DNA of 11,630 nt from VBDM01 sp035317085 (GCA_035317085.1 DATHHS010000037.1:1-11630); one strand, 5' to 3'; positions 1 through 7,547 are shown, counted from the first letter of the stretch. A program made the numbers and translations. Notes: a model not told the origin generated them from the sequence alone.

Positions 1-2
1 AG

Positions 3-350
3 GGTGCATATCTCATGCGCTGCGACCGCGTGGATTTCCCGCCCGGTGGCATCGCCTATACCCACACCCATCAGGGGCCGGGCATTCGCTGCCTGCTCAG
101 CGGAGAGATCCGCGTCCAGGTGTCCGGCAGGGAGCACCTCGTGCGTCCGGGAGAGGCGTGGTTCGAGGCAGGCCCGGATCCCGTCCTGGCGCTCGCGTCC
201 GAGCGCGAACCAACGGCTTTTGCCCGCGTGATGGTTCTTCCGGCCGAACTGCGCGGGAAGTCCTCGATCCGCTATGTACTGCCCGAAGATGCGGACAAGC
301 CGAAGCGGCAGACCTACCAGATGTTCGTTGACGACCTGATCGATTCCTGA
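3..350 (+). CDS. Cupin-fold protein, 5'-truncated by the window edge
   Basis: The reading frame is open to the window edge, so the gene probably begins upstream; the first internal ATG is at 15. The translation has a cupin-type beta-barrel pattern. A PPGGIAYTHTHQGPG segment resembles cupin motif 1, with an HxH metal-ligand pair. A PGEAWFEAGPDP segment resembles motif 2 (PGxxxxxPxG). The glutamate usual a few residues after HxH and the histidine of motif 2 are not obvious, so metal binding may be incomplete. The end, QTYQMFVDDLIDS, looks natural. Cupins of this size are often small sensors, isomerases or dioxygenase-like proteins, but nothing here fixes a reaction. The next gene begins 52 bases downstream on the same strand. 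The family is fairly sure; the function is unknown. Confidence 0.65.
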   Translation, partial: GAYLMRCDRVDFPPGGIAYTHTHQGPGIRCLLSGEIRVQVSGREHLVRPGEAWFEAGPDPVLALASEREPTAFARVMVLPAELRGKSSIRYVLPEDADKPKRQTYQMFVDDLIDS

Positions 351-387
351 GGTCGTCAACGGCGCCGCACCCGGTGGCGTTGATCGT

Positions 388-402
388 GGCGGAACCTCCG
401 CC
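388..402 (+). repeat. Perfect 6-bp hairpin abutting the RAYT start codon
   Basis: GGCGGA, loop ACC, then TCCGCC form a perfect stem that ends on the base before the ATG at 403. The only Shine-Dalgarno-like purines (GGCGGA) are in the left arm, so folding would hide the ribosome site. It could be a translational brake or a REP-like palindrome of the transposase, but a stem this short may also arise by chance in GC-rich DNA. Confidence 0.4.
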
Positions 403-981
403 ATGCCTCGCCTCGCCTGCCCCGAAGAACCCCGGGTCACGCTGCACGTGGTACAGCGCGGACGCGCGCGCTCGGCCTGCTTTTCCTGCGCGGAAGATCG
501 CGCCGCCTATCTGTGGGCAGTGCGCGAGTGCGCGGAGCGCGAGCAGTGTGCGATGCACGCCTACGCTTTGATGGGTAACCACGTGCATCTGCTTTTCACT
601 CCTGCGCGTACCGGCGGCGCGGCGCGCCTTATGCCGGCGATCGCTGCATGCTATGCACGCCACCTGGCGTCCATCTACGGTCACGAGGAAGCGTTGTGGG
701 AAGAGCCTTACGACGCCTCGCCCGTGCACGCGCGACGCCAGCTGTTCGCGTGCATGCGTTACATCGAGGAGAATCCGGTGCGCGCAGGACTGGCGGCGCA
801 TCCGGGTGCGTATCCATGGTCGAGTTATCGCGCCAACGCGCTCGGCGAGGACGATGCCCTGCTCATGCCGCACGCGCACTACTTTTCGCTGGGGCGCTCG
901 CCCGGGGAGCGCCGCGCAGCCTATGCGGCTCTGTTCGCGCGAGCCGAACGGATCACTCCAGTTTTACACCGGCGGTCTTGA
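403..981 (+). CDS. REP-associated tyrosine transposase (RAYT)-like protein, Y1/HUH family
   Basis: This 192-residue protein matches the layout of stand-alone RAYT proteins of the IS200-like Y1 transposase superfamily, which nick and join single-stranded DNA at REP palindromes. Visible landmarks are LHVVQRG (residues 14-20), the HUH motif in NHVHLL (H60 and H62), a LWE-x-PY segment near 98-103 and the hallmark CMRYIEENPVRAGL followed by YPWSSYRA (117-144). The family's usual RYVxYFN-type helix reads CYARHLA at 83-89, so the second tyrosine is histidine and the asparagine is alanine. QRGNN-type sequence has become QRGRA. Nuclease activity is therefore uncertain and the copy may be decaying or repurposed. 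There are no flanking terminal repeats or partner orfB. Its last 29 bases overlap the convergent Bug gene. Confidence 0.82.
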   Translation: MPRLACPEEPRVTLHVVQRGRARSACFSCAEDRAAYLWAVRECAEREQCAMHAYALMGNHVHLLFTPARTGGAARLMPAIAACYARHLASIYGHEEALWEEPYDASPVHARRQLFACMRYIEENPVRAGLAAHPGAYPWSSYRANALGEDDALLMPHAHYFSLGRSPGERRAAYAALFARAERITPVLHRRS

Positions 982-1930
982 TTACTCTGGACCAGAGCTC
1001 GTAGTCGCTCCTGATCCGCGCCGACAATTCCTCGGGCCCGCTGCCTACGGCGATACACCCCTGGGCCAGCAGGCTCTCCTTCATTTCCGGTGTCGTGAGG
1101 ACGGCCGCGGCGTCGCGCTGGATGCGCGCGACGAGCGGCGCCGGCATCCCGGCCGGCCCGAGCAGCGCGTACCAGAACTCGATTTCGTAGCCGTTGAGCC
1201 CCGCCTCCGCCGCTGTCGGCACATCGGGCAGCGCCGGATAGCGGCTGCGGCCGGCGACGGCGAGGGGGCTGAGCCTGCCCGCCTTGAAATACTGCAGGCC
1301 CGTCAGCACCGCCACGTAGGTGATCTCGATCTCTCCGGCAAGAATGGCGGTCATCGCCGGCGCGATGCCCTTGTAGGGCACGTGGACCATCTTGATTCCC
1401 GTGAGCTGCATCATCAGCTCGCCGGCGAGGTGCACGGGCGTTCCCACGCCCGAGGAACCGAACTTCACCGCGCCGGGACGCGAGCGGGCGTACTCGATCA
1501 ACTCGGCGAGGGTCTTCGCCGGCAGCGCCGGGCTCGCCGTGACCACCATGGGCGCGGTTCCGATCAGCGTGATGGAGCTGAAGTCCTTGTTGATGTCGAA
1601 GGGCAGCTTGCCGTACAGGGCGGGGTTGCTCGCGTGCGAGGAAAACGCCATGAGTATCGTGTAGCCGTCGGGCGAGCTCCTCGCCACCACTTCGGTCCCG
1701 ATATTGCCGCCGGCGCCGGCACGATTTTCCACCAGCACCGGCTGGCCCCAGCGCTCGCCGAGTTTCTGCGCCACGATCCGCGCGATGATGTCGGTCCCGC
1801 CGCCGGGCGTGAAGCCCACGATCATCCGCACCGGTCTCGCGGGAAAGCTCGCTGCGCTGCCTTGAGCCCAGCCGGCCGGTGTCCAGGCCGCGAGCGTCGC
1901 GGCTGCGATCAGGGTCAGGACTGTGCGCAT
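953..1930 (-). CDS. Bug/TctC-family periplasmic solute-binding protein (copy 1)
   Basis: This 325-residue protein has the usual length of Bug (tripartite tricarboxylate receptor) proteins, which capture carboxylated solutes in the periplasm. A signal peptide spans residues 1 to about 22 (MRTVLTLIAAATLAAW, then GWA before Q). Family marks follow in order: PARPVRMIVGFTPGGGTDIIAR (30-51), ENRAGAGGNIGTEVVA (68-83), DGYTIL, MVHVPYKGIAPAMTAILAGEI mid-protein, and LPDVPTAAEAG. The VPYKG loop and the GGGTD turn normally contact the ligand carboxylates. The ATG follows a strong ribosome site, GGGAGGAGAACCCA. It lies 41 bases after the oxidoreductase gene on the same strand and probably closes that operon. 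No TctA/TctB genes are present, which is common for orphan Bug receptors. The ligand cannot be read from sequence. Confidence 0.93.
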   Translation of the reverse strand: MRTVLTLIAAATLAAWTPAGWAQGSAASFPARPVRMIVGFTPGGGTDIIARIVAQKLGERWGQPVLVENRAGAGGNIGTEVVARSSPDGYTILMAFSSHASNPALYGKLPFDINKDFSSITLIGTAPMVVTASPALPAKTLAELIEYARSRPGAVKFGSSGVGTPVHLAGELMMQLTGIKMVHVPYKGIAPAMTAILAGEIEITYVAVLTGLQYFKAGRLSPLAVAGRSRYPALPDVPTAAEAGLNGYEIEFWYALLGPAGMPAPLVARIQRDAAAVLTTPEMKESLLAQGCIAVGSGPEELSARIRSDYELWSRVIKTAGVKLE

Positions 1931-1971
1931 TGGGTTCTCCTCCCGGGGTCAGCACTCGCGTTCATGCTATT

Positions 1972-2985
1972 TCATCCGACCCGGACCGTCGAGCCCTTCC
2001 GCGCCGACTCGATGATCGCTTCGAGTACCGCGACGCCGTGCACTTCGTCGCCGCCCGCCTCGGCGATCGGGCGGCGTGCGGTCGCGGCTTTCGCGAAATG
2101 CTCGAGCTCGGCGCGTTCGGTGCTGGTCTGTGGAAAGCTCACGATCTGCGGCGCGCGATGCAGGTGAAGATTCTCCCGGTCGATCATGGAGACCTTGAGT
2201 TGCCAGGTGTTCAGGTGCTCGACATCGCCGACCTCGGCCCAGCCGTTCGAGCCGAACACCTGCAGCCGCCAGGTCTCGGCGGTGGCGATCACGGTGCCGA
2301 GATAGGCAGTCGCGCCGCTTGCGAACCGGAACAGCATCGAGGTGGTGTCGTCGAGGCCGAAATCCCGGACGGCGCGGGAGCTCTGCGCATAGACCGACTC
2401 GATCCTCCCGGAAAGGCAGATCATGGCGTCGACGAGATGCACGCCCCGCCCCGTCATGCCGCCGGCGGGACCTTCCTCGCGGCTCTGGCGCCAGTGTTCG
2501 CCCTCGTAGCGGTAGGCGCTCGGTCCGCAGAAATTGCCCTCCATGTGGAGCAATTTTCCGAGGCGACCGTCGTCGCCGAGCATTCGCTTGATTTCCCGCA
2601 GCGCCGGCTGAAAACGCCAGTTGTAGCCGATCGCGAGCGTCACCCGGTTTTCCGCGCAGGCGCGCAGCGCGGCCCCCGCGCTCTGCGAATCGAGCGCAAA
2701 CGGCTTCTCGACGAACACGTGCTTGTGCGCCTTTGCGGCGGCGACGATCTGCCCGGCGTGCAGCGTGTGCGGCGTGGCCAGCACAACGGCGTCGATCGCG
2801 GGATCGGTGAGCAATTTTTCGTAGCTCTCGTAGAGCGGAAAGTCGTGGGCGTCGGCGAAGCCTCGCGCTTTTTCCGGAATCCGAGTCGCGCCGGCGACGA
2901 AACGGATCGTGTCGCTTTGGCCCTGCACGCTCGCGACGAGGTTCTGTCCCCATCGACCGAGGCCGACGATCGCCGCGCGGATCAC
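1972..2985 (-). CDS. Gfo/Idh/MocA-family NAD(P)-dependent oxidoreductase
   Basis: The 337-residue protein carries an N-terminal Rossmann fold with GLGRWG at residues 8-13 and the EKP motif at 93-95 (HVFVEKPFAL), whose lysine is the usual catalytic residue. A C-terminal alpha/beta substrate domain contains GGMTGRGVHLVDAM (175-188), with H183 and D186 in the position of the family's GxHxxD signature. Members oxidise or reduce hydroxyl groups on sugars, inositols and related compounds. I chose the GTG at 2985. It overlaps the upstream gene's TGA as GTGA, has AGAAGGA just before it, and puts the Rossmann strand at the N-terminus. The frame stays open far upstream, but that part is antiphase sequence of the preceding gene. 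Cytoplasmic; substrate unknown. Confidence 0.9.
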   Translation of the reverse strand: MIRAAIVGLGRWGQNLVASVQGQSDTIRFVAGATRIPEKARGFADAHDFPLYESYEKLLTDPAIDAVVLATPHTLHAGQIVAAAKAHKHVFVEKPFALDSQSAGAALRACAENRVTLAIGYNWRFQPALREIKRMLGDDGRLGKLLHMEGNFCGPSAYRYEGEHWRQSREEGPAGGMTGRGVHLVDAMICLSGRIESVYAQSSRAVRDFGLDDTTSMLFRFASGATAYLGTVIATAETWRLQVFGSNGWAEVGDVEHLNTWQLKVSMIDRENLHLHRAPQIVSFPQTSTERAELEHFAKAATARRPIAEAGGDEVHGVAVLEAIIESARKGSTVRVG

Positions 2986-4565
2986 GGTTCCTTCTGTGCA
3001 ACGGCGCCAGACCACGGCGACATCACGTCGCTCATTCCGAAGCGCTCGCCCGTCGCCGGGTCGTTCAGCACGGCACTCGGACAGGCGAAGTTCGTTGGGT
3101 ACACCACGAATTCGGTGGAATGGGTGGGAAATTTTTCGCCGAGCGCGTCCAGCACTTCCTGCGGCAGCCGCGGATCGACGCCGACGCGCTCGCCGCCGCT
3201 CGCATCGACGCGTGGCTGATGAAAGGCGTCCTCGAGGCTCATCCCGTGGTCGATGAGGAACGAGGCGATCTGCAGCACCGCCGGAAAAATCTTGCGCCCG
3301 CCGGAGGCGCCGATCGCGAACCATGGTTTTCCCCCGCGGCGGGCGATCACGGGGCACATGTTGGTGAGCGGCCGCCTGGCGGGGCCGAGCGAATTCGGCG
3401 TGCCGGGGCGCGGATCGAACCACATCACGCCGTTGTTCATCAGGATGCCCGTGCCGGGCAGGACCACCTTGCTTCCGAATACCGAGAGCAGCGTCTGCGT
3501 CAGCGCCACCATATTGCCGGCGCGGTCTATGACATTGAGATGGGTCGTGCTCGACGTGGCGTGGCTCTCGGAGGACTCTCCCATGGTCTGCAATCGCTGC
3601 GCGTAGGCTTCGCGCAGCGTTTCGGCGTATGCGACGAAGGCGTCGGCGCGCGGCCCGTGCGGCTCGAACCTGCGGCCGGCGAGCCGGACTAGCGTCCATG
3701 CCATGCTCGGCCCCGCGGTGAGCTGCGGAGCCAGCGATATCCTCGCGCCGCGGTAGTCGCATTCGATCGGAACGGCGACGCGCGCGCGGTATTGTCTCAG
3801 GTCCTCCGCGCCGAGCACGCCGCCCATCGCCGAGACGTCCCTCGCGATGGATGCTGCAATTTCGCCTTCGTAAAAGTCGCGGCGTCCGGCGCGCGCCAGT
3901 CTTCTCAGAGTATCGGAAAGTCCAGCGAGCTTGAGCCGGTCGAGCGGTGCATCCGCCGGCGTGACCGGCGGCATTCCCGCCGGCAGCCATATGTCGCGGG
4001 TCACGCCGTAGCGGGCCAGCTCGCTCGCCTGAGTCGCGACTTTCAGTGTCAGATACCAGTCGACCGCGATTCCTTCCTCGGCCAGATCGATCGCCGGTTG
4101 CAGAACCGCCGCGAGCGTTTGCGTGCCGAAGCGCTCGAGCGCGAGGCCCAGGCCGTCGACCTCACCCGGCAGGGCGAAGGACAGCGGCCCGTGGACATTG
4201 CGGTCTTCCTTGACCGCAGGCCAGGCGAAAAGATCGCCCGCGAATCCGCCGCTCAGGGGGAAATCGGCGGGATCGAGCGCGCGCGGAGAGACCGGGCCGA
4301 AGTCGACCACCTCGACGCGATTTTCCTTCGCAAGGTAGACGAGCATGTATCCGATACCGCCCAGGCCGCTGTTCCATGGCTCGATGGCGGCGAGCGCGAA
4401 GCCGGCGGCGACGGCGGCATCGACCGCATTGCCTCCCGCGGCCAGCATTTCGGCGCCGACCTCGGCGGCAAGCTGATGCTGGGAGGCGACGATGCCGCTA
4501 CGCGTGCGCGCCGCGGGCTTGCGCACGTGCCAATTCTGCGTCCGGTGACCGAGGCCGGGATTCAC
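2982..4565 (-). CDS. Gamma-glutamyltranspeptidase-family Ntn-hydrolase, no signal peptide
   Basis: This family makes an autoprocessed enzyme that cleaves or transfers gamma-glutamyl or related acyl amides. The 527-residue product shows MLAAGGNAVDAAVAAGFAL (40-58), the SGLGGIGYML turn, and LPGEVDGL. The autocleavage site STTHLNVID places the nucleophile at T340, equivalent to Thr391 of the E. coli enzyme. Downstream are MNNGVMWFDPRPGTPNSL, RRPLTNMCP (398-405) and GASGGRKI, where the oxyanion and alpha-carboxyl contacts normally lie. The GTG at 4565 overlaps the upstream TGA as GTGA. This start gives no signal peptide (VNPGLGHRTQNWHVRK), whereas classical bacterial GGTs are exported, so the product may be cytoplasmic. 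A specialised amide hydrolase is as likely as true glutathione hydrolysis. Confidence 0.9.
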   Translation of the reverse strand: MNPGLGHRTQNWHVRKPAARTRSGIVASQHQLAAEVGAEMLAAGGNAVDAAVAAGFALAAIEPWNSGLGGIGYMLVYLAKENRVEVVDFGPVSPRALDPADFPLSGGFAGDLFAWPAVKEDRNVHGPLSFALPGEVDGLGLALERFGTQTLAAVLQPAIDLAEEGIAVDWYLTLKVATQASELARYGVTRDIWLPAGMPPVTPADAPLDRLKLAGLSDTLRRLARAGRRDFYEGEIAASIARDVSAMGGVLGAEDLRQYRARVAVPIECDYRGARISLAPQLTAGPSMAWTLVRLAGRRFEPHGPRADAFVAYAETLREAYAQRLQTMGESSESHATSSTTHLNVIDRAGNMVALTQTLLSVFGSKVVLPGTGILMNNGVMWFDPRPGTPNSLGPARRPLTNMCPVIARRGGKPWFAIGASGGRKIFPAVLQIASFLIDHGMSLEDAFHQPRVDASGGERVGVDPRLPQEVLDALGEKFPTHSTEFVVYPTNFACPSAVLNDPATGERFGMSDVMSPWSGAVAQKEP

Positions 4566-5398
4566 TTGTAAGGCGCGCGCTGGTCGAACAGTTCCGCTGC
4601 CGTCTCCATGCGCATGAACTCCGCGCTCTCGGCGGCGAGCCTTTCGATGAGACGCTCCAGGGCCAGCATGCGGTGGCCGCGGCCGATGACGAAGGGGTGG
4701 AAGGTATAAGTGATGATTCCCCAGTCCGTCTCGCGCTTCATGTAGAGGAAATCGTCGACCCAGTTGGCGAGCACGCTCTCCGCGTTCATCAGTCCCGGCA
4801 GCACGCTGTTCGGCGTGCGCACGAACTCGAAGTGCGGATAGTCGTCGAGCGACCAGCTGACCGGCATCTCGATCAAGCGCGTCTCCTTGCCGAACACGGC
4901 GGGCCTCTGCAGCTCGATCCGGTCGCCGACCCGCACGCGGTACGGAGTGGTGTCGTTCCCCATCATGCTGCTGTCGTAGTAAAAGCCGTGCTTGAGAAGC
5001 AACTCGACCGAATGCGGACTCAGGTCCCACGACGGGGAGCGGTAGCCGCGCGCGCGGCGGCCGCAGAGTTTCTTGATCTGCTCGTTCGCGCGCACCAGTT
5101 CCTCTTCCTCCTGCTCGCGCGACAGGGTCGCGGGCGGCACATGCGTCCAGCCGTGGTGGCCGATCTCGTGACCCGCCTCCAGCACCCTCCGGCAAGCCTC
5201 CGGATACGTTTCCAGGGTGTGCCCGGGGATGAACCATGTGGCGGGAATGCGGTATTTCCCGAGAAGCGCGAGGATGCGCGCGGCGCCGATCACGCCGAAC
5301 TCGCCACGCGACAAGGGCGTGGGCGTGGTCATGCCGCGCGCGATCCAGCCGGACATCGCGTCGAAGTCGAACGTGATGCAGACGATGTGCTGCGCCAC
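4562..5398 (-). CDS. Polysaccharide deacetylase-family hydrolase, HpPgdA/PuuE-like
   Basis: This 278-residue NodB-fold protein resembles Helicobacter PgdA and the PuuE/cyclic-imidase branch more than secreted chitin deacetylases. It has no signal peptide. The first strand reads ITFDFDAMSGW, with D13 as the likely metal or catalytic aspartate. GHEIGHHGWTH (76-86) supplies H82 and H86 as metal ligands. ATWFIPGH, GYRSPSWDLSP (118-128) and MPVSWSLDDYPHFEF (178-192) match the branch, and the late HP of YTFHPFV fits the conserved C-terminal histidine motif. I prefer the GTG at 5398, with GGAG just upstream and the protein starting right at the first strand. A TTG at 5473 would add 25 unconserved-looking residues. 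It is coupled by GTGA to the transpeptidase gene. The likely reaction is amide or imide hydrolysis; the substrate is unknown. Confidence 0.85.
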   Translation of the reverse strand: MAQHIVCITFDFDAMSGWIARGMTTPTPLSRGEFGVIGAARILALLGKYRIPATWFIPGHTLETYPEACRRVLEAGHEIGHHGWTHVPPATLSREQEEEELVRANEQIKKLCGRRARGYRSPSWDLSPHSVELLLKHGFYYDSSMMGNDTTPYRVRVGDRIELQRPAVFGKETRLIEMPVSWSLDDYPHFEFVRTPNSVLPGLMNAESVLANWVDDFLYMKRETDWGIITYTFHPFVIGRGHRMLALERLIERLAAESAEFMRMETAAELFDQRAPYK

Positions 5399-5558
5399 GC
5401 TACTCCGTTCCGCGATCGTGCCGATCGGGCGTGGGTACCACGCGGAGCCGTGAGGCCGGGCTACCGCAATCAACCGCGAGCTGGAACCGATGCATGGAAG
5501 GCGGATGGATCGTGAAACCCGAATCCCGCTTTCCGATTTTCGAGCTCGCCGCGTCGAT

Positions 5559-6521
5559 TCAATCCGCCCTCACGTTAGCCTGCTTTGCGATCGAGCCGTA
5601 TCGTGCGTTCTGCTTCTTGAGGAATTCCGTGAATTCCTCGGGAGACAATCCGGACGGCTCCAGACCCAGCGCGAGGAAGCGCTCCTTGATGTCGGCAGCC
5701 TGCAGGACTTTCTGCGATTCGGCTGCGAGACGCGCGCGCGGCTCGCTCGGCGTCCCCGCGGGCGCGAGCCAGCCGATCCAGCCGAACATGTCGTAGCCGG
5801 GAAGATCGTCGGCGATGGGCGGCAGCTCGGGCATGGCCGCGGAGCGCTTCGCGCTCGACACGGCAAGCGCTCTCAGGCGTCCCGATTTCACGAAACTGAT
5901 GACGCCGGGCACCGTCTCGATGGTGTAGGCGACCTGGCCGCTCACTACGTCGGTCACCGATTGCGAGCTACCCTTGTAGGGCACGTGCACCGCGTCGACT
6001 TTCGCCATCGAGTTGAACAGCACCGTCATCAGGTGGCTGGTCGCGCCGGAGCCGGAAGAGGAGAACGAATACTTGCCGGGATTCGCGCGGAGGAGCGCGA
6101 TCAGTTCCTTCACGTTTTTCGCCGGAACGGAAGGGTTGACGACCAGCACGAAGGGATTGACCGCGAGCAGGGTGATGGGCGCGAAATCCCTGATCGGATC
6201 GTAGCCCACCTTCTGCACGTTCGGGCTGATCGAAATCGGTCCGCTCGAGCCGGCGAGGATGGTGTAGCCGTCGGCGGGCTGCTTGGCGGCGAAATCGCTG
6301 CCTATGGTTCCGCCGGCCCCGCCCTTGTTGTCGGCGATCATCGGCTGCCCGAGCACGGGGACCAGTTTTTCCGACACCATGCGCGCGACCAGGTCCGTCG
6401 CCTGTCCCGGCGGCCAGGGGATGACGACCTTGATCGGACGGTTGGGATAGCCTTGCGCGAAGGCCGCGCCCGCGCCGGTCAACATGAACAATACGGCGAG
6501 CAAGCGAACAGAATTTTTCAT
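5559..6521 (-). CDS. Bug/TctC-family periplasmic solute-binding protein (copy 2)
   Basis: The 320-residue protein has a signal peptide (MKNSVRLLAVLFMLTGAGAA, cleavage after AFA at about 22). Bug-family marks follow: YPNRPIKVVIPWPPGQATDLVAR (25-47), NKGGAGGTIGSDFAA (65-79), DGYTIL, AVHVPYKGSSQSVTDVVSGQV, and a LPPIADD version of the LPDVPT motif. The ligand-turn motif reads PPGQATD instead of PGGGTD, so its ligand may differ from that of copy 1 in this window. The ATG at 6521 follows AGAGGAACCCTT, a good ribosome site; the open frame extends upstream, but without signal-peptide logic. It is the first gene of the leftward cluster, 160 bases before the deacetylase gene, and diverges from the reductase gene at 6591. 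Confidence 0.93.
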   Translation of the reverse strand: MKNSVRLLAVLFMLTGAGAAFAQGYPNRPIKVVIPWPPGQATDLVARMVSEKLVPVLGQPMIADNKGGAGGTIGSDFAAKQPADGYTILAGSSGPISISPNVQKVGYDPIRDFAPITLLAVNPFVLVVNPSVPAKNVKELIALLRANPGKYSFSSSGSGATSHLMTVLFNSMAKVDAVHVPYKGSSQSVTDVVSGQVAYTIETVPGVISFVKSGRLRALAVSSAKRSAAMPELPPIADDLPGYDMFGWIGWLAPAGTPSEPRARLAAESQKVLQAADIKERFLALGLEPSGLSPEEFTEFLKKQNARYGSIAKQANVRAD

Positions 6522-6572
6522 AAGGGTTCCTCTTCGGAGTCCGGCGCAAAGCGGAATGGTAGCGCAACCGGC

Positions 6573-6578
6573 TATCAT
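6573..6578 (+). promoter_or_regulatory. Possible -10 element for the reductase gene
   Basis: TATCAT matches the sigma70 -10 consensus at five of six positions and lies 12 bases before the ATG at 6591. No convincing -35 box lies upstream. Use of this element would start the transcript within a few bases of the start codon, which would fit the absence of a ribosome site. Confidence 0.25.
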
Positions 6579-6590
6579 TCGCCCCGGGTG

Positions 6591-7541
6591 ATGGCTGAGC
6601 GCAAACACATTCTCATCGCGGGCGCCGGTGCGATCGGCGGCCTGTACGCGGCCCGCCTCGCGAAACTCGCCGACATCGCGGTGCTCGACACGAACCGCGC
6701 GCACGTCGAGGCGATCGCGAGGCGCGGCTTAACGCTGACGGGTTGCACCGAATCGGTGACGAAGCTCGCTGCCTTCTCTCACGCCGCGGAGATCGGCCCG
6801 CGCCGTTTCGACGCGGTGATCTTTCTGGTGAAGTCGCAGGCGACGGAAGCGGCCTTTCACTCGGTCCGTCCGGTGCTCGAAGGCCGGCCTCTGCTCGTCA
6901 CTTTTCAGAACGGCATGGGAAACGAGGAAATACTCATGAGAGTTTCGGACCTGGACGTCGCGCACGGCGTTTCGTTCGAGGCCGCCCGCTACGACGGGCC
7001 GGGGCGCGTGCACCATCTGGTGCACGGCGAGGACTCCTGGCTCGGGCCCGCGCGCGGGAGCGTGGAGTCGATTAGATGGTTGGGCGAGCTGATGACGCAG
7101 TCCGGCCTTCCGACTCGCGTAGTCGCCGATCCGCGCGGCGCGATCTGGGGCAAGTTCATTTTCAACTGCGTGATGAACCCGGTCGGCGCGATCGTGCAGG
7201 GCGTGAATGCCGCGCGCTACAACGTGCCCGAGATACGCGCGCTCATCGACGACATGGCGGCCGAATGTATCCGCGTCGCCGAAGCGCAAGGCGTCGAGCT
7301 CGCGTTCGATCCGATGTACCTTGTGAAAAAAATCCGCGCAGGGGATGCGCCGCTCACCAAACACGCCGGCTCGATGGCACAGGACATCGAGGCCGGTCGC
7401 GAAACGGAACTGGAAGCGATGACCGGCTACGTCGTCAGAAAAGCGAAAGAGCTCGATGTGCCTGTACCCGTGACCGAGAGCGTATACAGGATGGCGAAGG
7501 GCGTGGAATACGCCGCCCGGTCGAAGCGTGCGGAAGCTTAG
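6591..7541 (+). CDS. Ketopantoate reductase-family (PanE/ApbA) NADP-dependent reductase
   Basis: This 316-residue protein has an N-terminal Rossmann fold with GAGAIGG at 11-17 and a helical C-terminal domain. Residues matching the E. coli enzyme are the LVK lysine (K81), QNGMGNEE (107-113, with N108), the catalytic lysine in WGKFIFNCVMNPV (K188), S261 in the GSMAQD stretch, and the acidic residue of TELEAMTG (E273). The family reduces 2-dehydropantoate to pantoate for coenzyme A synthesis, but many paralogues reduce other 2-oxo acids. A place beside a catabolic cluster favours such a paralogue, so no symbol is given. The ATG at 6591 lacks a clear Shine-Dalgarno; a GTG lies immediately before it. 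It diverges from the Bug copy-2 gene and ends 6 bases from a convergent gene. Confidence 0.88.
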   Translation: MAERKHILIAGAGAIGGLYAARLAKLADIAVLDTNRAHVEAIARRGLTLTGCTESVTKLAAFSHAAEIGPRRFDAVIFLVKSQATEAAFHSVRPVLEGRPLLVTFQNGMGNEEILMRVSDLDVAHGVSFEAARYDGPGRVHHLVHGEDSWLGPARGSVESIRWLGELMTQSGLPTRVVADPRGAIWGKFIFNCVMNPVGAIVQGVNAARYNVPEIRALIDDMAAECIRVAEAQGVELAFDPMYLVKKIRAGDAPLTKHAGSMAQDIEAGRETELEAMTGYVVRKAKELDVPVPVTESVYRMAKGVEYAARSKRAEA

Positions 7542-7547
7542 CCCGAA

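Noticed and set aside
97..879. Minus-strand frame of 260 codons opposite the RAYT-like gene
   Set aside because: Its translation is low-complexity Arg/Ala/Gly sequence without motifs, and the + strand RAYT signature is convincing.
653..2167. Long open frame on the + strand across the RAYT and Bug genes
   Set aside because: It is antisense or out of frame to two well-supported genes, is rich in Arg, His and Ala as expected from GC-rich shadow frames, and shows no domain motifs.
1879..3219. Long + strand frame opposite the oxidoreductase and transpeptidase genes
   Set aside because: It is a mirror of the coding strand, with no ribosome site or recognisable family, while the minus-strand genes show clear motifs.
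2986..3990. N-terminal extension of the oxidoreductase frame
   Set aside because: The extension is an out-of-frame reading of the transpeptidase gene; the Rossmann fold begins right at the GTG at 2985.
5399..5558. Possible small gene or promoter between the Bug copy-2 and deacetylase genes
   Set aside because: I saw no convincing start with a ribosome site, no consensus promoter and no strong hairpin. It is left as a 160-base spacer, probably within the operon.
7542..7547. Terminator between the convergent reductase and barrel genes
   Set aside because: Only six bases separate the two stops and no stem-loop with a T-run is visible.
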